Assembly: GCA_902769585.1 (NCBI GenBank)
Contig: CACXPT010000007.1
Location: 1-59,088, forward strand
Origin: an uncultured bacterium
Lineage (GTDB): Bacteria; Verrucomicrobiota; Kiritimatiellia; RFP12; UBA1067
Reading direction: 5' to 3'
Length of the DNA stretch: 59,088 bases
Made by a program: the position numbers and the translations under genes. The notes beneath the pieces were generated by a model, which saw only the letters and a list, made by a program, of their open reading frames with translations, was not told where the DNA came from and did no database searches. Positions 30,680 through 39,171 of the stretch are shown one piece after another. Position 1 is the stretch's first letter. Every line of letters starts with the position of its first letter.

Positions 30680-32212
30680 TCAAGGCATGGGAAGGACTGC
30701 GCGCGAAAATTCGTCGTTGGGTGGCCAGCGATCCTTCCATCCTTTGGCGGCAGTGTTGACGTGGTTGACGAGGTTGGTTGGGGTTCGCACGTAGATGCGC
30801 GTGCCACGTGGCTCTGGCGCATCGCCACCATAAAAGACATGCAACAGATTCGAGCAACCGCCGAATGCCGCCTGCCCCACATCAAGCAGCCCCTTGCCGA
30901 ACCGCACCTCGCGCAGGGCGAAGCAGTCGCCGAACGCATAGCCCTCCACATGTTTCAGCGAATCGGGGAAAACGACCGTCTCCAGACGCGGACAGCCGAA
31001 GAACGCCGCCGCGCCAACCGATTTCACACCCTCCTCTACCATGACATGCCGGAGAACCGGCCACTTCTTGAACTGGTCTGGCCAAACGCGCCCCATGGCA
31101 GCCTTCACGACGACCGATGTCACGCCGCTCGGATCAATGCCATACGTCTCTTGCGGATGCGATACCCACAGCACGCCCGGCGGCGGCTGGGGGACGACCG
31201 CGCGGTCACGCGGGACACGTGACCCTACCGATTCGTCGCTGTGGTAGGGCGTGCACCCCGTGCGCGCCGCGACAAACACCCCGGCCACAAGAACGCCCAA
31301 CCCCAGCCACAACATACATTTGCGGGGCTTTTTGCCACGTGCCACTTCCACGACGGTGCGTGTCTTGGGATCATCGGAAAGGAGACGCGGCAGGTTGGTC
31401 TGCCAAAACGGATCAAACGCCAGCAGCAGGTCAAAGGGCGAAGTCGTCCTCTTGCCGTCCACTTTCGTCGAGGCCGTCGGCGGCTCGTACCACATACCCG
31501 TCAGGAAACGGAAGAAGAGGACGCCGAGCGCGTACCAGTCCGCCGCCGGCGTCACGGGGTGTCCCGCTCGCACCTCGGGCGCAAGGTAGAAGTACGTGCC
31601 CATGACGGGACGCGTACCGGTGGTCTGCCCCTCGACAAACGTGGTCGTGACGTCCAGTTGACTGCGCAGTTTGTCGTCGAATATGCGGGAGATGCCGAAG
31701 TCGGAGAGGACGGCGTGCCCGGAACCGTCAATCAACACGTTCTCAAGCTTCACGTCGCGGTGTACGATGCCGTACGCATGGAGGTAGACCAGTTCCTCCG
31801 AAAGATCGCGACACCACCCGAACAGCCGCTCGTTCGAAATGCCGCCGCGCCGACGCGCATCCTCCAGCGTCTCCGGCTCGCCGTCCGCGTTCAGCACCAG
31901 GTCCATCGTGAACCAGGGATTTCCGGTTGTCTCGTCCACGCCCACATCTCTCACCTTCACGAGATGCGGATGGTCAAGCGCGGCCAGCAGCTTCGCCTCG
32001 GCGCGGAAGCGTTTCTCGAGAAACTCCCGGTTCTTCGCGCCGCCCGTGAAAAGCTTGAGTGCCACGCGCGCGCCGCCGGCGTCCTCCGCCTCGTAAACTG
32101 TCCCCATGCCACCATGCCCCAACACGCGCACAAGGTGGTATGGCCCGATTTCCTCTGGTGTGGGCAAACTCACATCCACTCTTCGGCGATTTGCTCGGCA
32201 CGAACGAGCCAT
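30680..32212 (-). CDS. membrane-bound Ser/Thr protein kinase with extracytoplasmic leucine-rich repeats
   Basis: An N-terminal Hanks-type kinase (about residues 22-280) has the glycine loop VLGHGGMGTVYEAED, catalytic Lys in ARVALKLF, HRDVKLENVLIDG and DFGIS, the activation segment and APE-like YLAPEVRAG. One membrane helix follows (LWLGLGVLVAGVFVAA, about 300-320) and then a BspA-type LRR_5 region (GAAAFFGCPRLETVVFPDSL, VEGYAFGDCFALREVRFGKG). The outer repeats probably sense a ligand. A GTG at the start of VSLPTPEE (near 32173) with GAAGAG upstream is an alternative start. It precedes the ECF sigma gene. Confidence 0.88.
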   Translation of the reverse strand: MARSCRANRRRVDVSLPTPEEIGPYHLVRVLGHGGMGTVYEAEDAGGARVALKLFTGGAKNREFLEKRFRAEAKLLAALDHPHLVKVRDVGVDETTGNPWFTMDLVLNADGEPETLEDARRRGGISNERLFGWCRDLSEELVYLHAYGIVHRDVKLENVLIDGSGHAVLSDFGISRIFDDKLRSQLDVTTTFVEGQTTGTRPVMGTYFYLAPEVRAGHPVTPAADWYALGVLFFRFLTGMWYEPPTASTKVDGKRTTSPFDLLLAFDPFWQTNLPRLLSDDPKTRTVVEVARGKKPRKCMLWLGLGVLVAGVFVAARTGCTPYHSDESVGSRVPRDRAVVPQPPPGVLWVSHPQETYGIDPSGVTSVVVKAAMGRVWPDQFKKWPVLRHVMVEEGVKSVGAAAFFGCPRLETVVFPDSLKHVEGYAFGDCFALREVRFGKGLLDVGQAAFGGCSNLLHVFYGGDAPEPRGTRIYVRTPTNLVNHVNTAAKGWKDRWPPNDEFSRAVLPMP

Positions 32213-32239
32213 ATTCGACCTGTGGTGCCGATGATCGGA

Positions 32240-34834
32240 CTACCGGTACGTCTCGCGGAGGTGCGTCACGGAGAAGGCCTTCTTGAAGGCATCGAGCGTG
32301 AGGCCGGGAGCCTTCGGCGAGAATGTGATCGTGCGAGGCTCGCCAGGGTAGAGCGTGAAGGAGTTGTCGTCGAACTCGCCACGCGTCCGCCAGACGTTCG
32401 CCCACACGAAGAACGCGGGCTTGTCGGCAGAGAGCGTCACGAGGAACTTCCCGTCCTTCTCGGCAAATGCCGCCTTCACGTCCGTCTTCGCGAGGTCGTG
32501 GTTCATGAAGAGGTCGAACAGCCATTCGTTCGAAACCGAGACGGGAGGGACGCAATTCATTGCGTCCGCTGCGGTCGCGCAGGAGCGCGACCCTCCCACG
32601 CGGCCGTCCAGGCGCATGCGGAGGAACGACTTCCTGCGCGCCGCGTCGTCGCCGAACTCGGAGAGCGGATATGTCCCGACCTTGACGGCAGAGCGCGGCG
32701 CAATGCGCACGGTGGGGGTCGAGAAAGGCTTTCTCTTGCCGCAGAACGACCAGAGGTCGAGCGTGGCCGTTCCCTCGAAAGGAGCGTCGTGGTCGTTCAC
32801 CGCCCACACCTCGATCGTCGAGGGATCGCCCCACTTGGGCCCGGCGCTGATTGCCACGGGAGCGTAGGCGCGCTTCATGTTGTAGTGGAGCTGCTTCCAC
32901 TTGCCGGAGTAGTCGAGCGAGCTCCAGCTTGCCACTGGCCAGTTGTTATTGAGCTGCCAGTATATGACTCCCATGCAGCGCGGCTGCAGGTGCCGCCACG
33001 CCTCCACCGCGGTGCGGATGGCCATCGCCTGCTGCACCTGCGAGAGGTAGAGCACGGCGTCCACGCCCTCCGGGAAGCGGAAGTTGCGCAAGAGCATCTG
33101 CATGATGAACTTGTTGCCGTTTGGCGACTTCTGGTGGTAGAAGAAGTCAGGCGCCGTAGGGTTGAGCTGGTCGGGCGTCACGTATGTGAGCGCCTCCTCC
33201 TTCGTGGGATAGCTCTGGAATCCGAACTCGCTGCAGAAGCGCGGACGCACCGAGAAGTAGTGCGAAAAAGGCTTGTCGCCGAACCATACCTGCCAGAAGT
33301 GCATGTCACCAGACGAGTCGTCCTTCCAGCCGTCGCCGTAGTTGCCTGGTCCGAGGCACGGCGAGCTGGGCCAGAAGCAGCGTGTTGGATCATACGTGGC
33401 GCAGAGCTTCTCCAGCTCCTTCGCGCGCGCCACGCACAGCTGGATGTTCTGCGCACGCACCTTCTCGTCCTTGTCGAACCATTTCGCCGCGCCGATGCAT
33501 TCGTTATCGCCGCACCAGAGCGCGATGCAGGCGTAGTCGCGCAGGTTGCGCAGCTGGTGGGCGAGCTCCTTGCGGACACCCGACATGAACCGCTCGTCGC
33601 CTGGATACGTGGCGCAGGAGAACATGAAGTCGTGCCACAGCATGACGCCCATCTCGTCGCACAGCTCGTAGAACGCCGGATGCTCGAACTGCCCGCCGCC
33701 CCACACGCGCAGCATGTTCATGTTCGCCGCCACGGCCGATTCCAGCAGGTCGCGGTAGCGCTCCGGCGTCTGGCGGTTCTCGAACGCGTCGCACGGGATC
33801 CAGTCCGCGCCCTTGCAGAAGATCCGCCGCCCGTTGATCACCACGACCATCGGCTTGCCCTTCTTGCCCGTCGCCGGGTCAGGCTCCTTGTCCTCCTCGT
33901 TGTACACCTCCGCCTTGCGAAGGCCGATCTTCTTGGACGCCGCGGCGTCTCCCAGCTTCACGGAAAGCGGATAGAGCGGCTGTTCGCCGTATCCCGCCGG
34001 CCACCAGAGCTTCGGCTTCTTCACGTCGAGCGTCAGCGCAACCTTGTTCGAGCCAGGCTTGAGCGTCACCCGCTCACTCTTCGCCACGTCGCCCAGCGCA
34101 ACCGACAGCTCCGTCTCGCCGCCCGCCGGCGACGTCGCTTCCACGGTCACGGTGACGGCGGCGGACGACCAGTCCTTCGCGAAGTCCTGCGTGGTGTACA
34201 CGTAGTCGATCCGAGCCGTGTCCGCGGAGATCAGCTTCACCGTTCCCATGAAGCCCGTGTCCATCTGCGTGATGCCCCAGTCCCAGCCGCCGTGGCACTG
34301 GACAGTGCGGACAAGATTGATCTTCTTCACTGTCGCGTTGCAGATATGGTACGCGCGGTCGTAGCGGTTCGTCTCCGCGTACGAGATGCGCTCGGTCGAC
34401 TCGAACAGCGCCTCGATCGTGTTCGCGCCGGCCTTCAGGAACGGCTTCACGTCGAAGTCGTACCGCTGGAAGCGGTTCGACGTCTTGCCCACCTCGTGGC
34501 CGTTCACCTTCACGGTCGCGAAGCAGTCCACATCCTCCAGGCGCAGCGTCACAGCCTTCGCGGCGGCGAAGCCGTCAGGGAGCGTAAACGATCGCGAGAA
34601 GATCCAGTCGGCCCGGCTGGGCCACTGCGTGAGCTTCTCGTTCTGCGCGAAGTAGGGGTCAGGTATGAGCTTAGCCTCGTAGAGCGCGGTGTAGATGCCG
34701 CCAGGCACCGCCACCGGGCAGGTCACCGACGGCTTGTCCGCCTGGACCAGCGTCCATGTTCCAGCGAGGTCGAACTCCGCCGAGGCCGCCGACATGGCGG
34801 CCATCGCCGCAACAACCTGAACCAGCTTCTTCAT
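32240..34834 (-). CDS. secreted GH2 beta-mannosidase-like glycoside hydrolase
   Basis: The 864-aa protein has a signal peptide and the GH2 order: sugar-binding jelly roll (FDLAGTWTLVQADKPSVTCP, GGIYTALYEAKLIPDPYFAQ), Ig-like domains and TIM barrel with the mannosidase-type VWGGGQFEHPAFYELCDEMG, acid/base ALWCGDNECIG and nucleophile CSEFGFQSYP. Product is likely mannose from N-glycan or plant mannan ends. ATG at 34834 is chosen as AAGGAG is seven bases upstream. A composite palindromic repeat (32543-32597) lies in frame in the C-terminal third. Confidence 0.9.
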   Translation of the reverse strand: MKKLVQVVAAMAAMSAASAEFDLAGTWTLVQADKPSVTCPVAVPGGIYTALYEAKLIPDPYFAQNEKLTQWPSRADWIFSRSFTLPDGFAAAKAVTLRLEDVDCFATVKVNGHEVGKTSNRFQRYDFDVKPFLKAGANTIEALFESTERISYAETNRYDRAYHICNATVKKINLVRTVQCHGGWDWGITQMDTGFMGTVKLISADTARIDYVYTTQDFAKDWSSAAVTVTVEATSPAGGETELSVALGDVAKSERVTLKPGSNKVALTLDVKKPKLWWPAGYGEQPLYPLSVKLGDAAASKKIGLRKAEVYNEEDKEPDPATGKKGKPMVVVINGRRIFCKGADWIPCDAFENRQTPERYRDLLESAVAANMNMLRVWGGGQFEHPAFYELCDEMGVMLWHDFMFSCATYPGDERFMSGVRKELAHQLRNLRDYACIALWCGDNECIGAAKWFDKDEKVRAQNIQLCVARAKELEKLCATYDPTRCFWPSSPCLGPGNYGDGWKDDSSGDMHFWQVWFGDKPFSHYFSVRPRFCSEFGFQSYPTKEEALTYVTPDQLNPTAPDFFYHQKSPNGNKFIMQMLLRNFRFPEGVDAVLYLSQVQQAMAIRTAVEAWRHLQPRCMGVIYWQLNNNWPVASWSSLDYSGKWKQLHYNMKRAYAPVAISAGPKWGDPSTIEVWAVNDHDAPFEGTATLDLWSFCGKRKPFSTPTVRIAPRSAVKVGTYPLSEFGDDAARRKSFLRMRLDGRVGGSRSCATAADAMNCVPPVSVSNEWLFDLFMNHDLAKTDVKAAFAEKDGKFLVTLSADKPAFFVWANVWRTRGEFDDNSFTLYPGEPRTITFSPKAPGLTLDAFKKAFSVTHLRETYR
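32543..32597. repeat. composite GC-rich palindromic repeat inside the GH2 gene
   Basis: Two hairpins share the GGGAGGG/CCCTCCC outer edges: GGGAGGGACGCAATTCATTG, then CGTCCG, and CGGTCGCGCAGGAGCGCGAC, then CCTCCC. The outer edge resembles the GGGAGGGACGCG family at 37826, 44228 and 54360. It encodes VGGSRSCATAADAMNCVPPV in frame. Confidence 0.6.
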
Positions 34835-34853
34835 CGTCATGCTCCTTGTGTCT

Positions 34854-35474
34854 TCACAGCGTTCCGAAAATGCGGTCGCCAGCGTCTCCCAACCCTGGCA
34901 CGATGTAGTAATGCGAGTTGAGATGGTCGTCCTTCGCGGCGGTGTACACCGGCACGTCTGGATGATGCTTCTCGAAGTTCGCGATGCCCTCGGGGGCGGA
35001 GACGAGGTTCAGGAAGATTATCCTCCTGTAGCCGAGCTTCTTGAGCTGCGAGACCGCGTCCACCGCGCTGCCGCCAGTGGCGAACATCGGGTCGATAGTG
35101 ATGGCCAGTTCGTCGCCCTTGGCGGGCGGCACCTTGGCGTAGTACGGAACCGGCTCGGCGGTCTCCTCGTTGCGCTGCATGCCAAGCACGCCCACCTTGG
35201 CGTAGGGGAGCACGCGCAGCATGGCGTCGAGCATGCCCATGCCGGCCCGGAGGATCGGCACGAGAACGATGTCCTCCGCCACCTTTCGCCCGACCGTCTT
35301 CGCGAGCGGCGTCTGCACCGTCACCTCTGCGGTCTTCACGTCCCTCAGCGCCTCGTAGGCGAGGAAGGTGGTGATCTCTGAAACCAGCTCGCGGAACAGC
35401 TTGGGCTGGGTGGCGACGTCGCGCATGTACGCCATGCGATGGTCGACTAGCGGGTGGTGGAGGACAGTAGTCAT
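34854..35474 (-). CDS. upp: uracil phosphoribosyltransferase
   Basis: The 206-aa product matches UPRT along its length: HHPLVDHRMAYMRDVATQPK at the start, VLVPILRAGMGMLDAML for the pyrophosphate region, the PRPP loop ITIDPMFATGGSAVDAV and the C-terminal YIVPGLGDAGDRIFGT uracil-binding motif. It converts uracil and PRPP to UMP in pyrimidine salvage. GAGGAG precedes the ATG. It follows the outer-membrane barrel gene by 10 bp. Confidence 0.97.
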   Translation of the reverse strand: MTTVLHHPLVDHRMAYMRDVATQPKLFRELVSEITTFLAYEALRDVKTAEVTVQTPLAKTVGRKVAEDIVLVPILRAGMGMLDAMLRVLPYAKVGVLGMQRNEETAEPVPYYAKVPPAKGDELAITIDPMFATGGSAVDAVSQLKKLGYRRIIFLNLVSAPEGIANFEKHHPDVPVYTAAKDDHLNSHYYIVPGLGDAGDRIFGTL

Positions 35475-35484
35475 TGCGGTCTCC

Positions 35485-36378
35485 TCAGAAGTTGACGGTG
35501 ACGCCGAACCCGCCCCAGGCGAAGTCCTTGTACTGGCCGTAGTCGGCGCCGCTGCCGTGGTCCGCGGCGTCGCGCAGGTCCTTGTCGATGACAGAGCAGT
35601 ACGCGACCTTGGCGAAGAGGCCGACGTAGTCGTTGATCTTGTAGTTCGCCTCGAGCATGAACTTCATCGTGGCCATGCCGCCGTTGTGGAACTCGGTGAA
35701 GCCGGCCGTCGGGAAGCACCAGTTGTAGCGGTGGTCGCGGTAGACGAACGTGACGGACGGCGTGAGCGTGAGGTTGTCCATGACGTTGCATGCGCGCTTC
35801 AGTCCGAACTGCAGGAGGTCGGCGTTGTTCTCGTGGTACTCGTGCACCCAGTCCAGGAACGGCACCACGAACGGGTTGAGGAGCGCGAAGCTGTGGTTCC
35901 AGTCCATCGTCGTGGCCGTAGAGCCCCACATGTGGTTGTGGCGGCGGTGGGGGTAGTAGTACCAGATGACGGACGTGCGGTAGTCGAGTCCCCACTTGTT
36001 GTTGTCGTCGAACCAGAATGTCTTGCCGTAGTGGACGTTGGGATCCCATTCGTTGAACGCCTTGCCGTAGCTGCGGCGACGCTTGTCGGTGAGGTCCGTG
36101 TTACTCCACATGCCAAGGCCCAGATAACCGAGGTCCCAGCCCTTGATGCTCAGATTGATGTTGCCCTCCAGATAGCCCTGCAGCGTCGGCTCGGAGTTGA
36201 GTAGCGATCCGTAGAGCTGGTATCCGGAATACATGCCGTAGTTGCCGAATCCCCAGAACAGAGGATCGTCTTTCTCTTCAACCTGGACTTCAGCCTCGGC
36301 AGAGGTGTTCTTCGCGGCTTCTTCCGCGAAAGCAAAACCGGTCGCGACGATGGCGGCCGTCAACAGCAGTTTCTTCAT
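35485..36378 (-). CDS. outer-membrane beta-barrel protein
   Basis: A signal peptide (MKKLLLTAAIVATGFAFA) leads a 297-aa protein of alternating amphipathic strands rich in Tyr, Trp and Asn (WGFGNYGMYSGYQLYGSLLN, GWDLGYLGLGMWSN, LDYRTSVIWYYYPH), ending GGFGVTVNF with the C-terminal Phe expected for barrel insertion. No specific porin family recognised. ATG at 36378 follows AAGGAA; the longer in-frame start would break the signal peptide. Confidence 0.75.
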   Translation of the reverse strand: MKKLLLTAAIVATGFAFAEEAAKNTSAEAEVQVEEKDDPLFWGFGNYGMYSGYQLYGSLLNSEPTLQGYLEGNINLSIKGWDLGYLGLGMWSNTDLTDKRRRSYGKAFNEWDPNVHYGKTFWFDDNNKWGLDYRTSVIWYYYPHRRHNHMWGSTATTMDWNHSFALLNPFVVPFLDWVHEYHENNADLLQFGLKRACNVMDNLTLTPSVTFVYRDHRYNWCFPTAGFTEFHNGGMATMKFMLEANYKINDYVGLFAKVAYCSVIDKDLRDAADHGSGADYGQYKDFAWGGFGVTVNF

Positions 36379-36490
36379 CTTCGACTTCCTTCTTGCGTTT
36401 AACGGTACTCCCGAAGCGAAAGCCTCGGGAAATTTCATGCAATTCTACCACAGCCGCCCCTTTGGGGCAAGCGGCGAATGCGCGGGGCGG

Positions 36491-37912
36491 TCAGCCCAGG
36501 AACACTCCCTGCGCGCGGAGGCGAGAGACGAGCGCGGCGGCGTCAAGGGCGCGCGGCGAGACGTTCGCCTTGAGCGCGAGCGCCGCCGCCGTACCGGCGG
36601 CCTCGCCCATCGCCATGCACGGCGGCATCACGCGGATCGCCGCCGCCGCCACGGACGACGCGGAGACGCACCGCCCCGCCACCAGCAGGTTGTCGACCTT
36701 CTTCGGAACGAGGCAACGGTAAGGCACTCCGTACCAGTTGCCGTCCCTGATGGTGAGGTATAGCGTCCCGGACGCCCCCTTCCCGCCATGCAGGTCGATG
36801 GAGCTTGAGCAGAGGAACACGCTGTCGGACGGCACCCTGCCCGAGATGACGTCGTCCTTGTCCAGCCTGTACTCGCCCGCCACGTGGCGCGATTCGCGGA
36901 TGCCGATCGTGGACGCCGTGCAGAGCAGCCGCACGTCCTGCGCGCCCGGCACGTACTCGCGGAAGAACGCCATGATCTCGCGCACCTGCCGCCGGCCGGC
37001 CTCCTCCGCGTCGGAAAGGCTCTGTGGATCGACCGCGTTCACGCCGTTGAGACGCGACACGTTCACGAACCACTCGTCCGGCTTCACGCTGCGGTAGATG
37101 TTGATGTGGGGACGCGGGATGTGCCACTTGCCGTCCGCCTTCGCCTTCTTGAGAAGCGTCTTGAAGCAAAGGACGTCCTTGGGATATTGCCTCCTGACGG
37201 CCTCCACGGCCTCTTCCGGCAGGTTGCCGATGCGAAAGAACATCGTGGCAGGCTGCATCGCGCCGCCTCGCGCTGGATCGCCCAGCTCGCACGGCACGCC
37301 CGCGCGGAACGCCACGTCGCCGTCGCCCGTCGCGTCGACGACCATCTTCGCCAGGATCCGTCGCGGACCCGCCTTGGTGAACACGTCCACGCCAGCGATA
37401 CGGTCGCCTTCCATCACCGGCGCCGTGAACGTGGCATGGTACAGCACCTTCACTCCAGCCTCGCGGCAGAGGTCGTCCAGCACGAACTTGAGCGCCTCCG
37501 GCTCGAACGGCGTGCAGTGGTCGTGACCGGGCACGTGCCAGGCCGCAAACGAAGTGCCGGCCCGCACCTCGCGCGGATGGATGGCACCTCCGATCGCGAC
37601 CATGCGCCGCACGATCTCGTCGAACAGCCCCCTGATGATCTGCACCTCGCCAGACTTGTCGTAGCACGTCATGAACGGCCCCACTAGGCCCTGGGTGCCC
37701 ATGCCGCCCAGGCAGTTACCCTGCTCGACCACAAGCACGTCCGCGCCGTTGCGCGCCGCCGCCACGGCCGCGCACACGCCCGCAGGCCCGCCGCCGACCA
37801 CGACGACGTTGCCGGCGACCACCTCGGGAGGGACGCGCTCCTGCGCGTCCGCAACTCCGCTTCCGATGGCGGCGGCCACTCCGCCGATGAACGCCCTACG
37901 CGAGAACTCCAT
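36491..37912 (-). CDS. exported FAD-dependent oxidoreductase
   Basis: A twin-arginine signal (MEFSRRAFIGGVAAAIGSGV) is followed by the dinucleotide-binding fold NVVVVGGGPAGVCAAVAAAR and GNCLGGMGTQGLVGPF, typical of the FAD-dependent oxidoreductase (DUF/PF12831) family; DATGDGDVAFRAGVPCELGD and GRCVSASSVAAAAIRVMPPC complete the FAD site. Secreted members in PVC bacteria act on sugars or aromatic polymers; substrate unknown. ATG at 37912 follows AAGGGG. The residues DAQERVPP just after the signal peptide come from a palindromic repeat, so they may be an inserted linker at the cleavage site. Confidence 0.85.
   Translation of the reverse strand: MEFSRRAFIGGVAAAIGSGVADAQERVPPEVVAGNVVVVGGGPAGVCAAVAAARNGADVLVVEQGNCLGGMGTQGLVGPFMTCYDKSGEVQIIRGLFDEIVRRMVAIGGAIHPREVRAGTSFAAWHVPGHDHCTPFEPEALKFVLDDLCREAGVKVLYHATFTAPVMEGDRIAGVDVFTKAGPRRILAKMVVDATGDGDVAFRAGVPCELGDPARGGAMQPATMFFRIGNLPEEAVEAVRRQYPKDVLCFKTLLKKAKADGKWHIPRPHINIYRSVKPDEWFVNVSRLNGVNAVDPQSLSDAEEAGRRQVREIMAFFREYVPGAQDVRLLCTASTIGIRESRHVAGEYRLDKDDVISGRVPSDSVFLCSSSIDLHGGKGASGTLYLTIRDGNWYGVPYRCLVPKKVDNLLVAGRCVSASSVAAAAIRVMPPCMAMGEAAGTAAALALKANVSPRALDAAALVSRLRAQGVFLG
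37826..37851. repeat. palindromic repeat (GGGAGGGACGCG family), in frame after the signal peptide
   Basis: GGGAGGGACGCGCTCCTGCG with CGTCCG forms a hairpin. Identical 26-bp copies occur at 54360-54385 and 54390-54415, and an inverted variant at 44228-44253. Here it encodes ADAQERVPP. Confidence 0.75.
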
Positions 37913-37929
37913 GCCGCGGCCCCCTTCCG

Positions 37930-39069
37930 CTACGCCAGGCGGAACATGCGAGCCGGCTCGCACGCGGCACCAGGATAGAACGCCATCGTCACGGCCGCGT
38001 CAGACACGTCGAGCCGATAGTGCCCCGCGCCGTTGTTGTAGAAGTACTCCTTCAGCCCGGAGCGGAAGAAGTCGAGCTCGCGCGTATAGTCCTTGCGCTT
38101 TTCCGGCGCCACCCGCGAGATGCCGAGCTTTCCGTAGTCGGCCGCCTTGTGCTGTATGGGCACGCCTGTCGCCAGCTCCGGCTTCGCCCAGACGGAATTC
38201 GCCGTGAACTCGGAGAATCCGCCGAACCTGTTCTCGTGGCGGTAGAAGTTCGTCGTGTGAGTGTGGCCGGAGAGAACGATCGCGTGCCGGCGCGACAGCG
38301 TCTCGTAGAGCCTCGGGCGCGACGCCTCGCAGTCCTTCCGGCCGCCGAGCCGCCAGCGGTACGAACCGCCACACTCGAATGTCGTGAACGGGCCATGCGT
38401 CACGAGGAACACGCGCCGAGCCTCTGGATCGGCGTCGATCAGGTCGCAAATCGGGTTTAGGTCCTTCGTCTCGAAGTTGCAGAACACCCACAGATCCTTG
38501 CCCAGCCTGAAGGAGAACGCCGGATACTTGACCTCCTTGCCGATCTCGCGCGACATGAACGGCTCCGCGAACTGGAAGTAGGCGTCCCATGCGCCCTTCC
38601 CCCGGAAGTCGTGGTTGCCTACGACAGTCAGGAACGGGAGGTTGGCTGGATACGGCTCGCGCAGCATCTTGATGCAGTCGTCAAGCATCTTCTTGTGCGT
38701 CGGCACGTCGTCGCAGTCGCCCTGGATGATATCGCCCAGCTGGAGGATGAAGCGCGTATCCTGCTCGTGCGCGAGACGCGCGCTGGACGCGAGCAGCTCA
38801 CGGCAACGCGCACGCCACATCTCGCCGTTGCGCCGGAACTCCTCGTGCTGGATCTTCGCCCACTTGTTCGACTCGTCGTAGTGCGAGTGGTACACGCTCT
38901 CCGGCTCGGCGTCGAAGTGCGTGTCTCCCAGGATGGACACGGAATACGTGTCTGCCCCGTCTTCGTTCGCGGCGCGCCACGCGCCGCACTCGACCGTCTC
39001 GCATCCGCACAGCCATGTGGCCCCAGCGGCCGCGCCAGCGGCCTTCACGAACTGCCTTCTGTTCATCAT
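37930..39069 (-). CDS. exported metallophosphoesterase (calcineurin-like)
   Basis: The protein (about 379 aa) begins MMNRRQFVKAAGAAAGATWL, a twin-arginine signal with a following CGC lipobox-like site. Metallophosphoesterase motifs appear in order: ILGDTHFDAE, FILQLGDIIQGD, FLTVVGNHDF, FLVTHGPF and VLSGHTHTTN. It may hydrolyse phosphodiesters in the periplasm. In-frame Met codons further upstream (to 39099) are made by the heptamer repeat array and give MNGEK repeats, so I place the start at 39069. Confidence 0.85.
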   Translation of the reverse strand: MMNRRQFVKAAGAAAGATWLCGCETVECGAWRAANEDGADTYSVSILGDTHFDAEPESVYHSHYDESNKWAKIQHEEFRRNGEMWRARCRELLASSARLAHEQDTRFILQLGDIIQGDCDDVPTHKKMLDDCIKMLREPYPANLPFLTVVGNHDFRGKGAWDAYFQFAEPFMSREIGKEVKYPAFSFRLGKDLWVFCNFETKDLNPICDLIDADPEARRVFLVTHGPFTTFECGGSYRWRLGGRKDCEASRPRLYETLSRRHAIVLSGHTHTTNFYRHENRFGGFSEFTANSVWAKPELATGVPIQHKAADYGKLGISRVAPEKRKDYTRELDFFRSGLKEYFYNNGAGHYRLDVSDAAVTMAFYPGAACEPARMFRLA

Positions 39070-39071
39070 CT

Positions 39072-39171
39072 TTTCACCATTCATCTTTTCACCATTCACC
39101 TTTCATCCTTCACCTTTCACCCTTCACCTTTCACCCTTCACCTTTCACCCTTCACCTTTCACCCTTCACCA
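39072..39171. repeat. heptamer tandem array (CACCYTT) bridging two genes
   Basis: About a dozen units of CACCTTT/CACCCTT (GGTGAAA/GGTGAAG on the coding strand) with a few variants (TTCATC). It fills the gap between the metallophosphoesterase and GDPD genes, supplies the last codons and stop of the GDPD gene (VKGER) and the GGTGAAAAG-type sequence before the metallophosphoesterase start. Related arrays are at 40104-40138, 52701-52816 and 53013-53051. Confidence 0.85.

Noticed and set aside
31241..34921. Very long open frame of 1226 codons on the plus strand
   Set aside because: It is antisense to the kinase and GH2 genes, Arg/His/Leu/Val-rich without domains, and is a by-product of high G+C codon usage.
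39072..39171. Repeat array considered as a CRISPR
   Set aside because: Units are seven bases and directly adjacent; there are no spacers and no cas genes nearby.
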